Positions 13,087-20,534 of a stretch of DNA of 23,484 bases are shown one piece after another. Origin of the DNA: an uncultured Wenzhouxiangella sp. (GTDB lineage Bacteria; Pseudomonadota; Gammaproteobacteria; Xanthomonadales; Wenzhouxiangellaceae); contig CALEIM010000097.1 in the NCBI GenBank assembly GCA_937876395.1, forward strand, positions 1-23,484, written 5' to 3'. Position numbers and translations under genes: made by a program. The notes below the pieces were generated by a model. It saw nothing but the letters and a program-made list of their open reading frames with translations, made no database searches and was not told where the DNA came from. The number at the start of each line of letters is the position of its first letter. Position 1 is the first letter of the stretch.

Positions 13087-14460
13087 TCAGTTGAACGGCA
13101 GGCCGCCGCCGGGGAAGCCCCCGCCGGGCAGACGCTTCATCATTTTTGCCATCGCGCCCTTGTTGCCGACCTTCTTCATCATCTTCTGCATCTGCTTGTG
13201 CTGCTTGAGCACACGATTGACGTCCTGAATCTGCACGCCCGAACCGGATGCGATGCGACGCTTGCGCGAGCCCTTGATCACGTCGGGATAGCGGCGCTCT
13301 GCGAGGGTCATTGAATTGATGATGGCCACCATGCGCCGGGTATGGCTGTCATCGACCTGAGCCTTGACCGCGTCGGGAAGCCCGCCCATGCCGGGCAGCT
13401 TGTCGAGCAGACCGCTCATGCCGCCGAGCTTGTCCATCTGCAGCAGCTGGTCGCGAAAATCGTCCAGGCCAAAGCGGCGACTCGCCTTGCCGACCTTGCT
13501 GGCCAGTTTTTTGGCCTGATCCTGGTCGACCTTGCGCTCAACCTCTTCGACCAGGCTGAGCACATCGCCCATACCCAGAATGCGCGAAGCCAGGCGGTCA
13601 GGATGGAACGGCTCAAGGCCATCCAGTTTCTCCCCGGTGCCGAGAAACTTGATCGGCGCACCGGTGATATGGCGCACTGAAAGGGCCGCACCGCCACGCG
13701 CGTCACCGTCGGTCTTGCTCAAGACCACACCGGTCAGCGGCAGCACGTCGGCAAAGGCCTTCGCGGTATTGGCCGCATCCTGACCGGTCATGGCATCGAC
13801 GACGAACAGCACCTCAGCCGGCGTGATCGCGGCATGGATGCGCTGAATCTCATCCATCATGGCTTCGTCAACCGCCAGACGACCGGCGGTGTCGAGGATC
13901 AGCACATCAGCAAACTGGCGGCGCGCCTGTCCGAGCGCATCCGTGGCAATCCGCACCGGATCGACCGTTTCGGCGCTGCGGAAAAACTCGGCGTTGACCT
14001 GCCCGGCCAGAGTTTCGAGCTGATCGATCGCGGCCGGACGGTAAACGTCACAGCTTGCCAGCATCACTTTCTTGCCGTCGCGCTCTTTGATCAGCCCGGC
14101 GAGTTTGCCGGCCGTGGTGGTCTTGCCGGCGCCCTGCAGACCGGCGAGCAAAATGACGACCGGCGCTGGCCGGTCCAGGGCAAGACCGACGCGCTCGCCG
14201 CCAAGCACATCCTTGAGCTCTTCGTGGACCACCTTGACCAGGGTCTGGCCAGGCTGGAGGCTCTTGCTGACCTCCTGCCCCACGGCCCGCTCACTGACCC
14301 GGGCGATGAAATCCTTGACCACTGGCAGGGCAACGTCGGCCTCAAGCAGGGCGACGCGCACCTCGCGCAGGGATTCACGGATATTGTCTTCGGTCAGACG
14401 ACCGCGACTGCGCAAGCGTTCAAGCGATCCGGTCAGGCGCTTGCTGAGCTGGTCAAACAT
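13087..14460 (-). CDS. ffh: Signal recognition particle GTPase Ffh (SRP54)
   Basis: The 457-residue protein shows the N-terminal four-helix bundle, the G domain with 'GLQGAGKTTTAGKLA' (107-121, P-loop), 'DTAGRLAVDEAM', 'SKTDGDARGGAALS', and the Met/Gly-rich M domain ('MDKLGGMSGLLDKLPGMGGLP') with the RNA-binding 'SMTLAERRYPDVIKGSRKRRIASGSG' block. Ffh binds 4.5S RNA and signal sequences of nascent inner-membrane proteins and docks with FtsY. The ATG at 14458-14460 matches the conserved start; an open frame up to 14565 runs into the divergent gene and is not used. It is divergent from the CcsA-like gene, the arrangement also found in E. coli (ypjD-ffh). gltS follows 31 bases later. Confidence 0.98.
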   Translation of the reverse strand: MFDQLSKRLTGSLERLRSRGRLTEDNIRESLREVRVALLEADVALPVVKDFIARVSERAVGQEVSKSLQPGQTLVKVVHEELKDVLGGERVGLALDRPAPVVILLAGLQGAGKTTTAGKLAGLIKERDGKKVMLASCDVYRPAAIDQLETLAGQVNAEFFRSAETVDPVRIATDALGQARRQFADVLILDTAGRLAVDEAMMDEIQRIHAAITPAEVLFVVDAMTGQDAANTAKAFADVLPLTGVVLSKTDGDARGGAALSVRHITGAPIKFLGTGEKLDGLEPFHPDRLASRILGMGDVLSLVEEVERKVDQDQAKKLASKVGKASRRFGLDDFRDQLLQMDKLGGMSGLLDKLPGMGGLPDAVKAQVDDSHTRRMVAIINSMTLAERRYPDVIKGSRKRRIASGSGVQIQDVNRVLKQHKQMQKMMKKVGNKGAMAKMMKRLPGGGFPGGGLPFN

Positions 14461-14469
14461 GGCAATACT

Positions 14470-14498
14470 TTTACGAAGCGACAGGCAGTCATTATACT
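14470..14498 (+). promoter_or_regulatory. Promoter for the CcsA/YpjD-like gene
   Basis: TTTACG (4 of 6), a 17-base spacer and TATACT (14493-14498, 5 of 6) precede the TTG start by about 30 bases, giving a short leader. It shares bases with the ffh -10 on the other strand. Confidence 0.5.
14491..14496 (-). promoter_or_regulatory. -10 element for ffh, overlapping the divergent -10
   Basis: On the minus strand this is a perfect TATAAT, about 31 bases upstream of the ffh ATG. No clear -35 is visible at normal spacing. Its bases interlock with the + strand TATACT, so the two promoters should compete for polymerase. Confidence 0.45.
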
Positions 14499-14527
14499 GG
14501 GGACCCTGTCCTGTTAGGTGCCGATCC

Positions 14528-15352
14528 TTGGATACCGACGTCCTGATCCATCTGCTGCCGATCATCGCCTACCTCGGTGCCACCGCCGTTCTGGTAGTCG
14601 CTGAGCTGCGCAATCGTCCTGATCTGCGCCTGACCGGACTGCTGCTGGCCGCCCTCGCGGTGATCGGCCACGCGGTTGCGCTGTATGCAGCCATCGACCA
14701 TGTGGCCGGCCGCGACGTCAACTTCCTCAATATGCTGTCGCTTTCGGCCCTGCTCATCATGGCCGTGCTGCTGCTTACCGCGGCGGCCAGCCGCCGCATT
14801 GAAGCCTGCACCATCGCCCTGCCGGGTGCAGCGCTGTGCCTTGGCCTGCAGTGGCTGGTGCCGATCGAGCCGCTGATGCTCGGCAGCCTGTCGCCCGCCG
14901 CCCGGCTGCACATTGTCAGCTCCCTGCTTGCCTACAGTCTTTTGAGTATTGCGGCGATCAACGCGCTGATGCTGGCCACTCAGGATTACACGCTGCGCCA
15001 TCCGCGCCTGATTCACCGCCTTGAATTCCTGCCGCCGCTGACCGTGATCGAGACGATGATGTTCCGGCTCATCCTGGTCGGCTGGCTGCTGCTCAGTCTC
15101 AGCCTGGCCAGCGGCCTGGTATTTATCGAAGATTTATTCGCCCAGCATTTGCTGCACAAAACCGTGCTGTCCATCCTGTCGTGGCTGCTGTTCGGACTTC
15201 TGCTGCTCGGCCGCTGGCGCCTGGGCTGGCGCGGACGGCGGGCGGTGCGCTGGGCCCTTGCGGCCATGCTGGTGCTCGCGCTGGGCTATTTCGGCAGCAA
15301 GCTGGTGCTGGAAGTCCTGCTGGACCGAAACTGGCAGCTCCCCGCAGGTTAA
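14528..15352 (+). CDS. ypjD: CcsA/YpjD-family inner-membrane protein (cytochrome c assembly domain)
   Basis: The 274-residue protein has about eight hydrophobic segments and the C-terminal 'LGRWRLGWRGRRAVRW' (about 234-249) characteristic of the YpjD branch of the CcsA/CcmC family. Family members with the full tryptophan-rich heme-handling motif help attach heme to cytochrome c; YpjD members have an unproven function. The start is TTG 14528, with AGGTG 9 bases upstream; the frame is open much further up across ffh on the other strand, which I reject. The length matches the usual 260-275 residues. Position next to ffh is conserved in gammaproteobacteria. It ends in a short repeat-bearing convergent gap. 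Confidence 0.9.
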   Translation: MDTDVLIHLLPIIAYLGATAVLVVAELRNRPDLRLTGLLLAALAVIGHAVALYAAIDHVAGRDVNFLNMLSLSALLIMAVLLLTAAASRRIEACTIALPGAALCLGLQWLVPIEPLMLGSLSPAARLHIVSSLLAYSLLSIAAINALMLATQDYTLRHPRLIHRLEFLPPLTVIETMMFRLILVGWLLLSLSLASGLVFIEDLFAQHLLHKTVLSILSWLLFGLLLLGRWRLGWRGRRAVRWALAAMLVLALGYFGSKLVLEVLLDRNWQLPAG

Positions 15353-15360
15353 AGATGATC

Positions 15361-15398
15361 GTTTGGTCGTTTGGCCTTCCGTCCTCCGACCTCCGACC
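15361..15398. repeat. Short tandem repeats between convergent genes
   Basis: GTTTGG occurs twice (15361-15366, 15369-15374), followed by two exact copies of CTCCGAC (15384-15397) plus CTC. The array lies in the 46-base gap between the CcsA-like gene and the YdbH-like gene and touches the latter's stop codon. No intrinsic terminator is apparent here. Confidence 0.5.
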
Positions 15399-17435
15399 TC
15401 AATCCTCGGAGATGGCCGCGAGCTGGGAAACCAGCCTTGGCCAGTCGACCAGGCGTCGGTGGCCGATGACGTCCAGGCGCGGCAGGCCGCGGCCCTGGAC
15501 GATGTAGAACCCGCCTGAGTCATGCGGTGCGACGCCGTCAATGTGGCAGATATTGCGATTCAAACGGCAGGCCAGGCCTGCGCGACGATAAGCAAAGTCC
15601 TCGAACAGCCCAAGAAAAGGCGCTGCCAGGGCGGCCGACCGACCGCCGAGACTCGACAGATTTTCCACCGCCCGCTGGCTGATGCGCCGACGCGGTGAAT
15701 CCTCGTGGGTGAACAAGCGCGCATCCATGGCCACCGGCTGCCAGTCAAGCAGGCGCAGATCGTGCATCCAGCCCGACAGATGCCCTTCCATATGGCCGAA
15801 GTTGAACGCGCCGGTGACCTCGGCCAGGTCCAGGCGCTCAATTTCAACCTGGGCGGCCAGGGCCGGCAGGCTGCCAAAGGGGCGCTCGATGACCAGCTCG
15901 GCCAGGCTGATGAGGCCCGAAAAGGCTTCAACTTCAATCCCGCCGGCGAAGGCAAGTTGATCACCATCGAGCCGAATCCCCGGAAACTGTCCGGAAAGTT
16001 GCCCGCCGAACTCGGGCAGGCCAAGCATCTGCGTCAATCGGGCCAGTTCCAGCGGCTCGATGCGCGCATCAAGATCCAGCTCCGGAACCGCGCCGGGTTG
16101 CTCCTCGACATCCAGACGCTCAATCACCACCGCCCCGTCGAGCAGCGGCAGGCGCAGCACCTCGCTCAAGGCCCAGCGTTGCTCGTCGCCGCTCGCGCGC
16201 AGGCGCGAGCCGCCGAACTCCAGGCTGAACAGCTCCAGTGCGCTCCAGTCCAGTGCGATGACCGTTGTGCTGCGGTCACGTTCGAGCCGGCCACTGAGTC
16301 CGGCCAGCGCAAACCGATCTCGGGCATCGTCAAGCACAAGATCATCGAGAACAACCTGCAGTGAATCGATCTGACCGTCGTGCCAGCGCAAATTCGCCTC
16401 GATCCGCCCGGCGGTGTCCAGTCCGGTCAGGCCAAAACCGCCGGCCACGCCCTCGCCCCAGCGCGCCCAGGCTTCAGGCAGCAGTACCTGCAGCCGCTCA
16501 ACCGTTAGACTTTCCAGAGACCAGCCCTGCTCGTCCATAGCCAGAGCAAATGCACCGCTGAGCTCCAGCAGCTCGCCATCAGCAAGCTGCAGCGCCCCAA
16601 CCTCAACGCCATCGTCCGGCCGGAAACTGCCGCGCATCGACAGGCTCAGCGGATCCTCAGGCTCAGGCAGGTAGACCGGGCCGGCGAGCAGTTCACCGCC
16701 GCGTTGTGCGAGGGTGAGATCAAATTCCCAGCCGCTGTTTCCAGCCAGCGGGCGGGCCTCGATTTCGATATCTGCCGCCAAGTCGGCCCCGGCCACCAGC
16801 CCATCCGGGCGATCAAAACCAAGTTCGAAAATTTCCACCGCCCCGGACAAGCGCTCACCGATCCAGCGAACGTTACCGCGAAGCTGGCCTTCGAGCTGGC
16901 TCAAATCCAGCATCTCGGCAACCGCCTGGGGCAGTTCGGCCAGCGAGAAATCGGCAAAGCGCAGCTCGGCCGACAAGGCCTGATCGGGCTGGGGCCAGTT
17001 CAGGCGCAGGTCGAGCTGGCCGGCGGCCAGGCGCGCGCCGATCGCGCCGCCGTCTGGCGGATCGTAGAGCTCGCCGCTCAAGCTCTGATCGGTGCCGTCA
17101 AATTCCCAGACAAACTCACCGTCGCCACACCAGGGCCGACCCGCACGCAGGCCGCCGAGCCGACAATCCAGGCGCAGATCACCTGCCTGACCGGCGACGA
17201 GGAGCTGATTCACGCCAGCCTGCCAGGAAAACTCGGCCGCTGTAGCCCCGGGCCGGAGCTCAAGCGAGAGACCCTGCCAACTGACCGGACCCGCCCAGCC
17301 TGGCCCACTGCTCAGACTGAGCCGTCCATCGCTCTGCCCATGCCCCGCTCCGGTGCAAATCAGCAGCGCGCCGACCACCAGGCCGCGCAGCGACCGACTC
17401 GGGTAAGATGGGCGATATGAGCAATCAGTCGTCAT
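15399..17435 (-). CDS. YdbH/AsmA-like beta-rich envelope protein
   Basis: The 678-residue protein starts with a signal-peptide-like segment ('RSLRGLVVGALLICTGAGHGQ', about 14-34). Nearly all the rest is alternating short beta strands ('LSLELRPG', 'DLRLNW', 'LSGRLERD'), the look of AsmA-like bridge proteins. The end ('GHLSGWMHDLRLLDWQPVAMDARLF', 'RRRISQRAVENLSSLGG', 'GFYIVQGRGLPRLDVIGHRRLVDWP') fits the YdbH-type C-terminal domain. E. coli YdbH, with TamB and YhdP, carries phospholipids between inner and outer membranes; this one is shorter than YdbH (about 880 residues) and I see no YnbE-like partner nearby. The start at 17435 is uncertain because it overlaps the 5' end of the divergent signalling gene by up to 28 bases, but no other in-frame ATG keeps the signal peptide. 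Confidence 0.72.
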   Translation of the reverse strand: MTTDCSYRPSYPSRSLRGLVVGALLICTGAGHGQSDGRLSLSSGPGWAGPVSWQGLSLELRPGATAAEFSWQAGVNQLLVAGQAGDLRLDCRLGGLRAGRPWCGDGEFVWEFDGTDQSLSGELYDPPDGGAIGARLAAGQLDLRLNWPQPDQALSAELRFADFSLAELPQAVAEMLDLSQLEGQLRGNVRWIGERLSGAVEIFELGFDRPDGLVAGADLAADIEIEARPLAGNSGWEFDLTLAQRGGELLAGPVYLPEPEDPLSLSMRGSFRPDDGVEVGALQLADGELLELSGAFALAMDEQGWSLESLTVERLQVLLPEAWARWGEGVAGGFGLTGLDTAGRIEANLRWHDGQIDSLQVVLDDLVLDDARDRFALAGLSGRLERDRSTTVIALDWSALELFSLEFGGSRLRASGDEQRWALSEVLRLPLLDGAVVIERLDVEEQPGAVPELDLDARIEPLELARLTQMLGLPEFGGQLSGQFPGIRLDGDQLAFAGGIEVEAFSGLISLAELVIERPFGSLPALAAQVEIERLDLAEVTGAFNFGHMEGHLSGWMHDLRLLDWQPVAMDARLFTHEDSPRRRISQRAVENLSSLGGRSAALAAPFLGLFEDFAYRRAGLACRLNRNICHIDGVAPHDSGGFYIVQGRGLPRLDVIGHRRLVDWPRLVSQLAAISED

Positions 17436-18190
17436 CTCGCTTCTCGTTCAAGACCTTGAGTATTCTGGTCGTTGACGATCACAGCATCAACCGCGAATTT
17501 CTCAGCACCGGGCTGAGTCGCTCGGTCAAACACGTAGCACTGGCCGAAGACGGCCCGAGCGCGATCGAGCGCTGTCGCGATGAAGAATTTGATGTGATTC
17601 TGATGGATCTGCATATGCCGCGCATGGATGGCTTGGCCGCAGCCAACAGAATACGCGATCTCGACTGCCGTTCTGCCCACGCCCAGATTGTTGCCCTGAC
17701 GGCTGATGCCCGACCCGAAGAGCGCATTCGCCTGCTGGAGGCCGGGTTTGACGATTATCTCAACAAGCCGATCGCCATTCCCGACCTGCTCGACGCCATT
17801 GCCGCGCTGTTTGACCCGTTTGCCGAACGCGCAGCCCGCAGCGCCCAGACGACCACGCTGACCCAGCTTGTCGACCGTCAGCGCGCGCTGGCGGCGGCCA
17901 ACAATGACGCCGATCTGGCCGCCCGTCTGCAGGACATGCTGGCGGCCGAGCTCGACCAGAAACTGCCTGGGCTGGATCAGATGATTGCCTCGGGTGATTT
18001 TACCAGCGCTGCCGGACTGCTCCATCAATGGGCCGGCGCCGGCGGCTACGCGGGCGCAACGCGCATGGCCCAGGCCTGCCAGATGCTGCGCCAGCGCCTG
18101 CTGTCAGGCCTGGACAGCTCGCCGGGCACCAGCTACGTCAACTTTTTGCGCATTGCCCACGCCACCCGACAAAGCCTCAGCCAGTTCTGA
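17408..18190 (+). CDS. Receiver domain-Hpt domain protein (orphan phosphorelay component)
   Basis: The 260-residue protein has a CheY-like receiver at about 16-136. Acidic pair Asp23/Asp24 ('VVDDH'), phospho-acceptor Asp67 ('LMDLHMPRMDG'), Thr98 ('ALTAD') and Lys120 ('NKPI') are all present. A C-terminal helical region at about 150-255 resembles a histidine phosphotransfer (Hpt) domain, with His206 in 'LLHQWAGAGGYAG' at the place of the usual HxLKGxS motif. No kinase, sensor or output domain is present, so it should pass phosphate between separate proteins. ATG 17408 or ATG 17417 ('MSNQSS') could start it; TAAGAT just upstream could be a -10 giving a nearly leaderless mRNA. It overlaps the divergent YdbH-like gene at its start and pdxJ by 14 bases at its end. 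The partner kinase is not in this window. Confidence 0.85.
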   Translation: MGDMSNQSSSRFSFKTLSILVVDDHSINREFLSTGLSRSVKHVALAEDGPSAIERCRDEEFDVILMDLHMPRMDGLAAANRIRDLDCRSAHAQIVALTADARPEERIRLLEAGFDDYLNKPIAIPDLLDAIAALFDPFAERAARSAQTTTLTQLVDRQRALAAANNDADLAARLQDMLAAELDQKLPGLDQMIASGDFTSAAGLLHQWAGAGGYAGATRMAQACQMLRQRLLSGLDSSPGTSYVNFLRIAHATRQSLSQF

Positions 18191-18899
18191 TCAGGCGTCG
18201 CATCTCGCGCACCGCCGAATCCAGGCCAACAAAAATCGAACGCGCCACGATGGCGTGCCCGATGTTGAACTCGGCAATGCCATCGATGGCAGCCACGGCA
18301 CCAATATTGTGATAATTCAGACCGTGCCCGGCGTTGATCACCAGGCCCAGTTCGCGGCCCAGACGAACCGCCTCGCGCAGGCGCTCCAGCTCTTCGGCCT
18401 GTGCTTTACCGCGCGCACTGGCGTAGCTTCCGGTGTGCAGCTCGACCACCGGTGCGCCCAGCGCTGCGGCTTGTTCAAGCTGGGCCGGGTCTGGATCAAT
18501 GAACAGACTGGCACGGATACCGGCCGCGGCCAGCCGCCGGCAGGCATCCTGCAGGACGGCGGAATTGGCTCGGGCGTCAAGGCCGCCTTCGGTGGTCAGC
18601 TCTTCACGCCGCTCCGGCACCAGGCAAACATCGGCCGGGCGCAGCGATTCGGCAATCCCGAGCATCGCCTCCGTGGCCGCCAGCTCCAGGTTGATGCGCG
18701 TGGCAATGGTGGCGGCCAAAAGCGGCAGGTCGGCGTCCTGTATATGGCGGCGATCTTCACGCAGATGCACGGTAATGGCGTCGGCACCGGCCTGTTCGGC
18801 CACCAGGGCGGCCTGGATGAGCGATGGCTGCTGACCACCGCGGGCCTGACGCAAGGTGGCAACGTGGTCGATATTGACGCCGAGCATGGCGAAATTCAT
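18177..18899 (-). CDS. pdxJ: Pyridoxine 5'-phosphate synthase PdxJ
   Basis: The 240-residue TIM-barrel protein matches PdxJ throughout: 'LGVNIDHVATLRQARGG' (6-22), 'GADAITVHLREDRRHIQD' (38-55), 'CLVPERREELTTEGGLD' (91-107), 'VELHTGSYA' and 'NAGHGLNYHNIGAVA' near residue 200. It joins 1-deoxyxylulose 5-phosphate with 3-amino-2-oxopropyl phosphate to make pyridoxine 5'-phosphate in the DXP-dependent vitamin B6 route. The ATG overlaps the recO stop as ATGA, so the genes are coupled. In E. coli pdxJ is followed by acpS; here acpS is absent and a convergent signalling gene overlaps its end by 14 bases. Confidence 0.98.
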   Translation of the reverse strand: MNFAMLGVNIDHVATLRQARGGQQPSLIQAALVAEQAGADAITVHLREDRRHIQDADLPLLAATIATRINLELAATEAMLGIAESLRPADVCLVPERREELTTEGGLDARANSAVLQDACRRLAAAGIRASLFIDPDPAQLEQAAALGAPVVELHTGSYASARGKAQAEELERLREAVRLGRELGLVINAGHGLNYHNIGAVAAIDGIAEFNIGHAIVARSIFVGLDSAVREMRRLIRTG

Positions 18900-19618
18900 G
18901 GCTGTTCTCCTGAAGGTTTGGGCAAGCTGTGCAGCAGGCGACGTGAAGCCAGCGGTCGGCCGCCGAGCTGGTGATCGATCAGCAGCCGCATCAGCTCGCG
19001 CATTTCCCGCCCGCTGTGTCGGTCGGTGCTGTCGCCGGCAGCCAGTGCCTGGATGGCGCGACCGCCGAATACCGCCGGGCCGTCTCGATCGACCGCCACC
19101 AGCCCGGTCTCAGGCTGCAGATGATACCGCCCTTCCGGCCGGATCGGCTCGCCACTGGATGCATCGACGCTCAGATCCGGAGCAACACCCATCGCCGTGA
19201 GCAGCTCAAGTTCGAAGTGCCGTAGCACCATGGCGGCCGGTTGTTGACCATCAGCCAGACCGGTCAGCGCCTGCTGATAGGCGTCAAACAGGCCGTCGTG
19301 CGGGTCGTCACGCTCGATCAGGCGCATCAGCAGTTCGTTGACGTAGAGCCCGCAGTAGAGATTGCGCCCGTTCAGCTCACGGCGCGAGCCGCTCGTATCC
19401 AGGCCGGTCAACGTGCCGAGTTCACCGCGCCGAACCCAGGAGGCGCTTAACGGGGCAAACGGTTCGGTCAGACCGCGCCAGGGCGAACGTGGTGCCCGGG
19501 CCGCCTTGGCCACGAGGGCCACCCGACCATGATCGCGGCTGAACAGCTCAATGATCAGACTCGATTCACGCCACGGTCGGCGATGAAGCACCCAGCCGGG
19601 CTGCTGCTCGACCCGCAC
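18896..19618 (-). CDS. recO: DNA repair protein RecO
   Basis: The 240-residue protein has the RecO layout: N-terminal OB-fold ('GWVLHRRPWRESSLIIELFSRDHGRVALVAKAAR', 8-41), then the helical domain ('LYCGLYVNELLMRLIERDDPHDGLFDAYQQAL', about 87-118; 'HFELELLTAMGVAPDL'). RecO works with RecR to load RecA onto SSB-coated single strands in gap repair and anneals complementary DNA. The GTG at 19618 has GAGGG 5 bases upstream and lies 8 bases after the era stop; the downstream end overlaps pdxJ. The four-cysteine zinc cluster seen in some RecO proteins is absent, as in E. coli. Confidence 0.95.
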   Translation of the reverse strand: MRVEQQPGWVLHRRPWRESSLIIELFSRDHGRVALVAKAARAPRSPWRGLTEPFAPLSASWVRRGELGTLTGLDTSGSRRELNGRNLYCGLYVNELLMRLIERDDPHDGLFDAYQQALTGLADGQQPAAMVLRHFELELLTAMGVAPDLSVDASSGEPIRPEGRYHLQPETGLVAVDRDGPAVFGGRAIQALAAGDSTDRHSGREMRELMRLLIDHQLGGRPLASRRLLHSLPKPSGEQP

Positions 19619-19626
19619 GATCGCCC

Positions 19627-20532
19627 TCAGCTTTCCCGGCGATAACCCAGTTCATTGAGCGCGCCGTCATCGTCCATCCAGTCGCGACGGGTCTTGACGT
19701 GCAGTTCCAGGTGCACGCGCTCATCAAGCAATTCGACAATCCGTTGGCGCGCACGTGTTCCGACCCGCTTGAGCACCTGGCCGCCGCGGCCGATGACCAT
19801 GCCCCGATGGCGGTCGCTGGCTACCAGAATCAGCGCATCGATCTCGACTCGTTTCGGTGTGCGCTCAAAGCGCTCGATCTGCACACTCAGGCCGTAGGGA
19901 ATTTCCTGATGGAGCTGGAGCATGAGCTGTTCGCGAATCAGCTCGGCGACGAGAAAGCGCTCCGATCGATCGGTGAACATGTCGGTCGGAAAAATCGGCT
20001 CGGCCTCGGGCAGATGGCGAAATACCTCATTGAGCAGATCATCGAGCCCACGACTCTTTTGCGCCGAGAGATAAACCACCGCATCGAAATCAAGCTTGGC
20101 GCTGAGCTCGGCGGTTTGTTCAAGCAGGCTGGCGCGATCAGCGAGCAGGTCGATCTTGTTGAAGGCGAGAATTTTTGGCTGGTCGAGTCGACTCACCAGA
20201 TCAAGCACCATCTGATCTTCGTCCGTAAAGCGTGTGGCATCGACCAGCATCACCACCACGTCCACACCGTGCCGGGTATCGGCGGCAAGCTGGTTGAGGC
20301 GGCGATTGAGTGCGTGGTCGCGGCGTCGATGAATGCCCGGCGTATCGACAAAAATTGCCTGGCCGGCGGCGCGATTGACGATACCGGTGATGCGGTGGCG
20401 GGTGGTCTGCGGCTTGTGGGTAACAATCGCCAGGTGCTCACCGACCAGCGCGTTGAGCAGCGTGGATTTACCGACATTGGGCCGACCGAGTACGGCCACG
20501 TAGCCACAGCGGATTTGGGCGTTATCAGCCAT
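19627..20532 (-). CDS. era: GTPase Era
   Basis: The 301-residue protein contains the Ras-like G domain with 'GRPNVGKSTLLNAL' (P-loop, 16-29), the switch threonines 'KPQTTRHRITG', 'VDTPGIH' (G3), 'NKID' (G4) and 'LSAQK' (G5). A C-terminal KH domain has 'RGMVIGRGGQVLKRVG', which binds the 3' end of 16S rRNA. Era is needed for 30S assembly and couples ribosome maturation to the cell cycle. It lies 2 bases after rnc and 8 bases before recO, the canonical arrangement. Confidence 0.98.
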   Translation of the reverse strand: MADNAQIRCGYVAVLGRPNVGKSTLLNALVGEHLAIVTHKPQTTRHRITGIVNRAAGQAIFVDTPGIHRRRDHALNRRLNQLAADTRHGVDVVVMLVDATRFTDEDQMVLDLVSRLDQPKILAFNKIDLLADRASLLEQTAELSAKLDFDAVVYLSAQKSRGLDDLLNEVFRHLPEAEPIFPTDMFTDRSERFLVAELIREQLMLQLHQEIPYGLSVQIERFERTPKRVEIDALILVASDRHRGMVIGRGGQVLKRVGTRARQRIVELLDERVHLELHVKTRRDWMDDDGALNELGYRRES

Positions 20533-20534
20533 GC

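Noticed and set aside
13834..14517. Open frame of 227 codons on + opposite ffh
   Set aside because: Shadow of ffh; no recognisable protein features.
15705..16364. Open frame of 219 codons on + opposite the YdbH-like gene
   Set aside because: Gln-rich shadow; the minus strand has a signal peptide and a recognisable C-terminal domain.
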